A stretch of 5,885 nt of DNA, taken from NCBI GenBank assembly GCA_964511405.1, contig CAZEFK010000314.1:1-5885 (forward strand), written 5' to 3'. The position numbers were made by a program, and so were the translations under genes. This DNA is from CAZEFK01 sp964511405. GTDB taxonomy: Bacteria > Pseudomonadota > Alphaproteobacteria > Elsterales > Elsteraceae. The notes beneath the pieces were generated by a model. It made no database searches. It saw only the letters and a list, made by a program, of their open reading frames with translations, and was not told the DNA's origin. Of this stretch, positions 5,866 through 5,885 are shown one piece after another (within the stretch, counting starts at the first letter, position 1; each line of letters opens with the position of its first letter).

Positions 5866-5885
5866 GTGCGCGCGCAAGCGCAATT

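Noticed and set aside
5695..5883. A 62-codon minus-strand frame over the 3' end of ehuD
   Set aside because: Its DPRLRGDDE stretch is the translation of the palindromic intergenic repeat, a frequent source of false genes.
1..5885. CRISPR arrays, tRNA or rRNA genes, riboswitches
   Set aside because: No regularly spaced repeats, no tRNA-like cloverleaf or rRNA sequence, and no intergenic region long enough for a riboswitch.

Overview
The window is chromosomal DNA of very high GC content, apart from its left end. It most resembles an alphaproteobacterium (Rhodospirillales- or Rhizobiales-like). This rests on codon use strongly biased to G/C in the third position, the closeness of the transporter genes to the Sinorhizobium Ehu system, and a palindromic intergenic repeat of a kind common in alphaproteobacteria. 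The exact genus cannot be read from the sequence.

Left end (1-712): the first 54 bases look like the end of an insertion sequence, probably IS66 family. It cuts a minus-strand AAA-type ATPase gene after about 187 codons. This gene is clearly lower in GC than everything to its right (28 of 60 bases at 361-420, against 46 of 60 at 1801-1860). The end of the window therefore looks like accessory DNA. The 99 bases between this gene and the next (614-712) hold no gene or clear terminator that I can see.

Regulators (713-2662): an Lrp/AsnC-type regulator (minus) and a MocR/GntR-type regulator with a PLP-binding aminotransferase-like domain (plus) are divergent and share a 57-bp control region. The second closely fits EnuR, the regulator of ectoine import and breakdown, including the PLP lysine at residue 301.

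Transporter (2731-5800): ehuA (ATPase), ehuB (periplasmic binding protein), ehuC and ehuD (permeases) form a compact plus-strand operon for ectoine/hydroxyectoine uptake. All five ligand-contact residues that I recall from the Sinorhizobium EhuB structure are present at a constant offset. The ectoine-breakdown genes (eut/doe) are not in the window. Only 85 bases follow ehuD, and they contain a palindromic repeat.

How it works together (inference): EhuB captures ectoine in the periplasm, EhuC/EhuD carry it across the inner membrane, and EhuA supplies the energy. The EnuR-like protein would sense a breakdown intermediate through PLP, and the AsnC-like protein would add a second, probably amino-acid-linked, control. 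Two promoter regions, before the EnuR-like gene and before ehuA, share features not explained by coding. Each has a TTGWCA hexamer exactly 36 bases before the ATG with no Shine-Dalgarno sequence, suggesting leaderless transcripts. They also share an 18-bp element with 16 matches, in opposite orientation, that could be the operator. The window is a recognisable system rather than an undescribed one; the control architecture is its most novel part.
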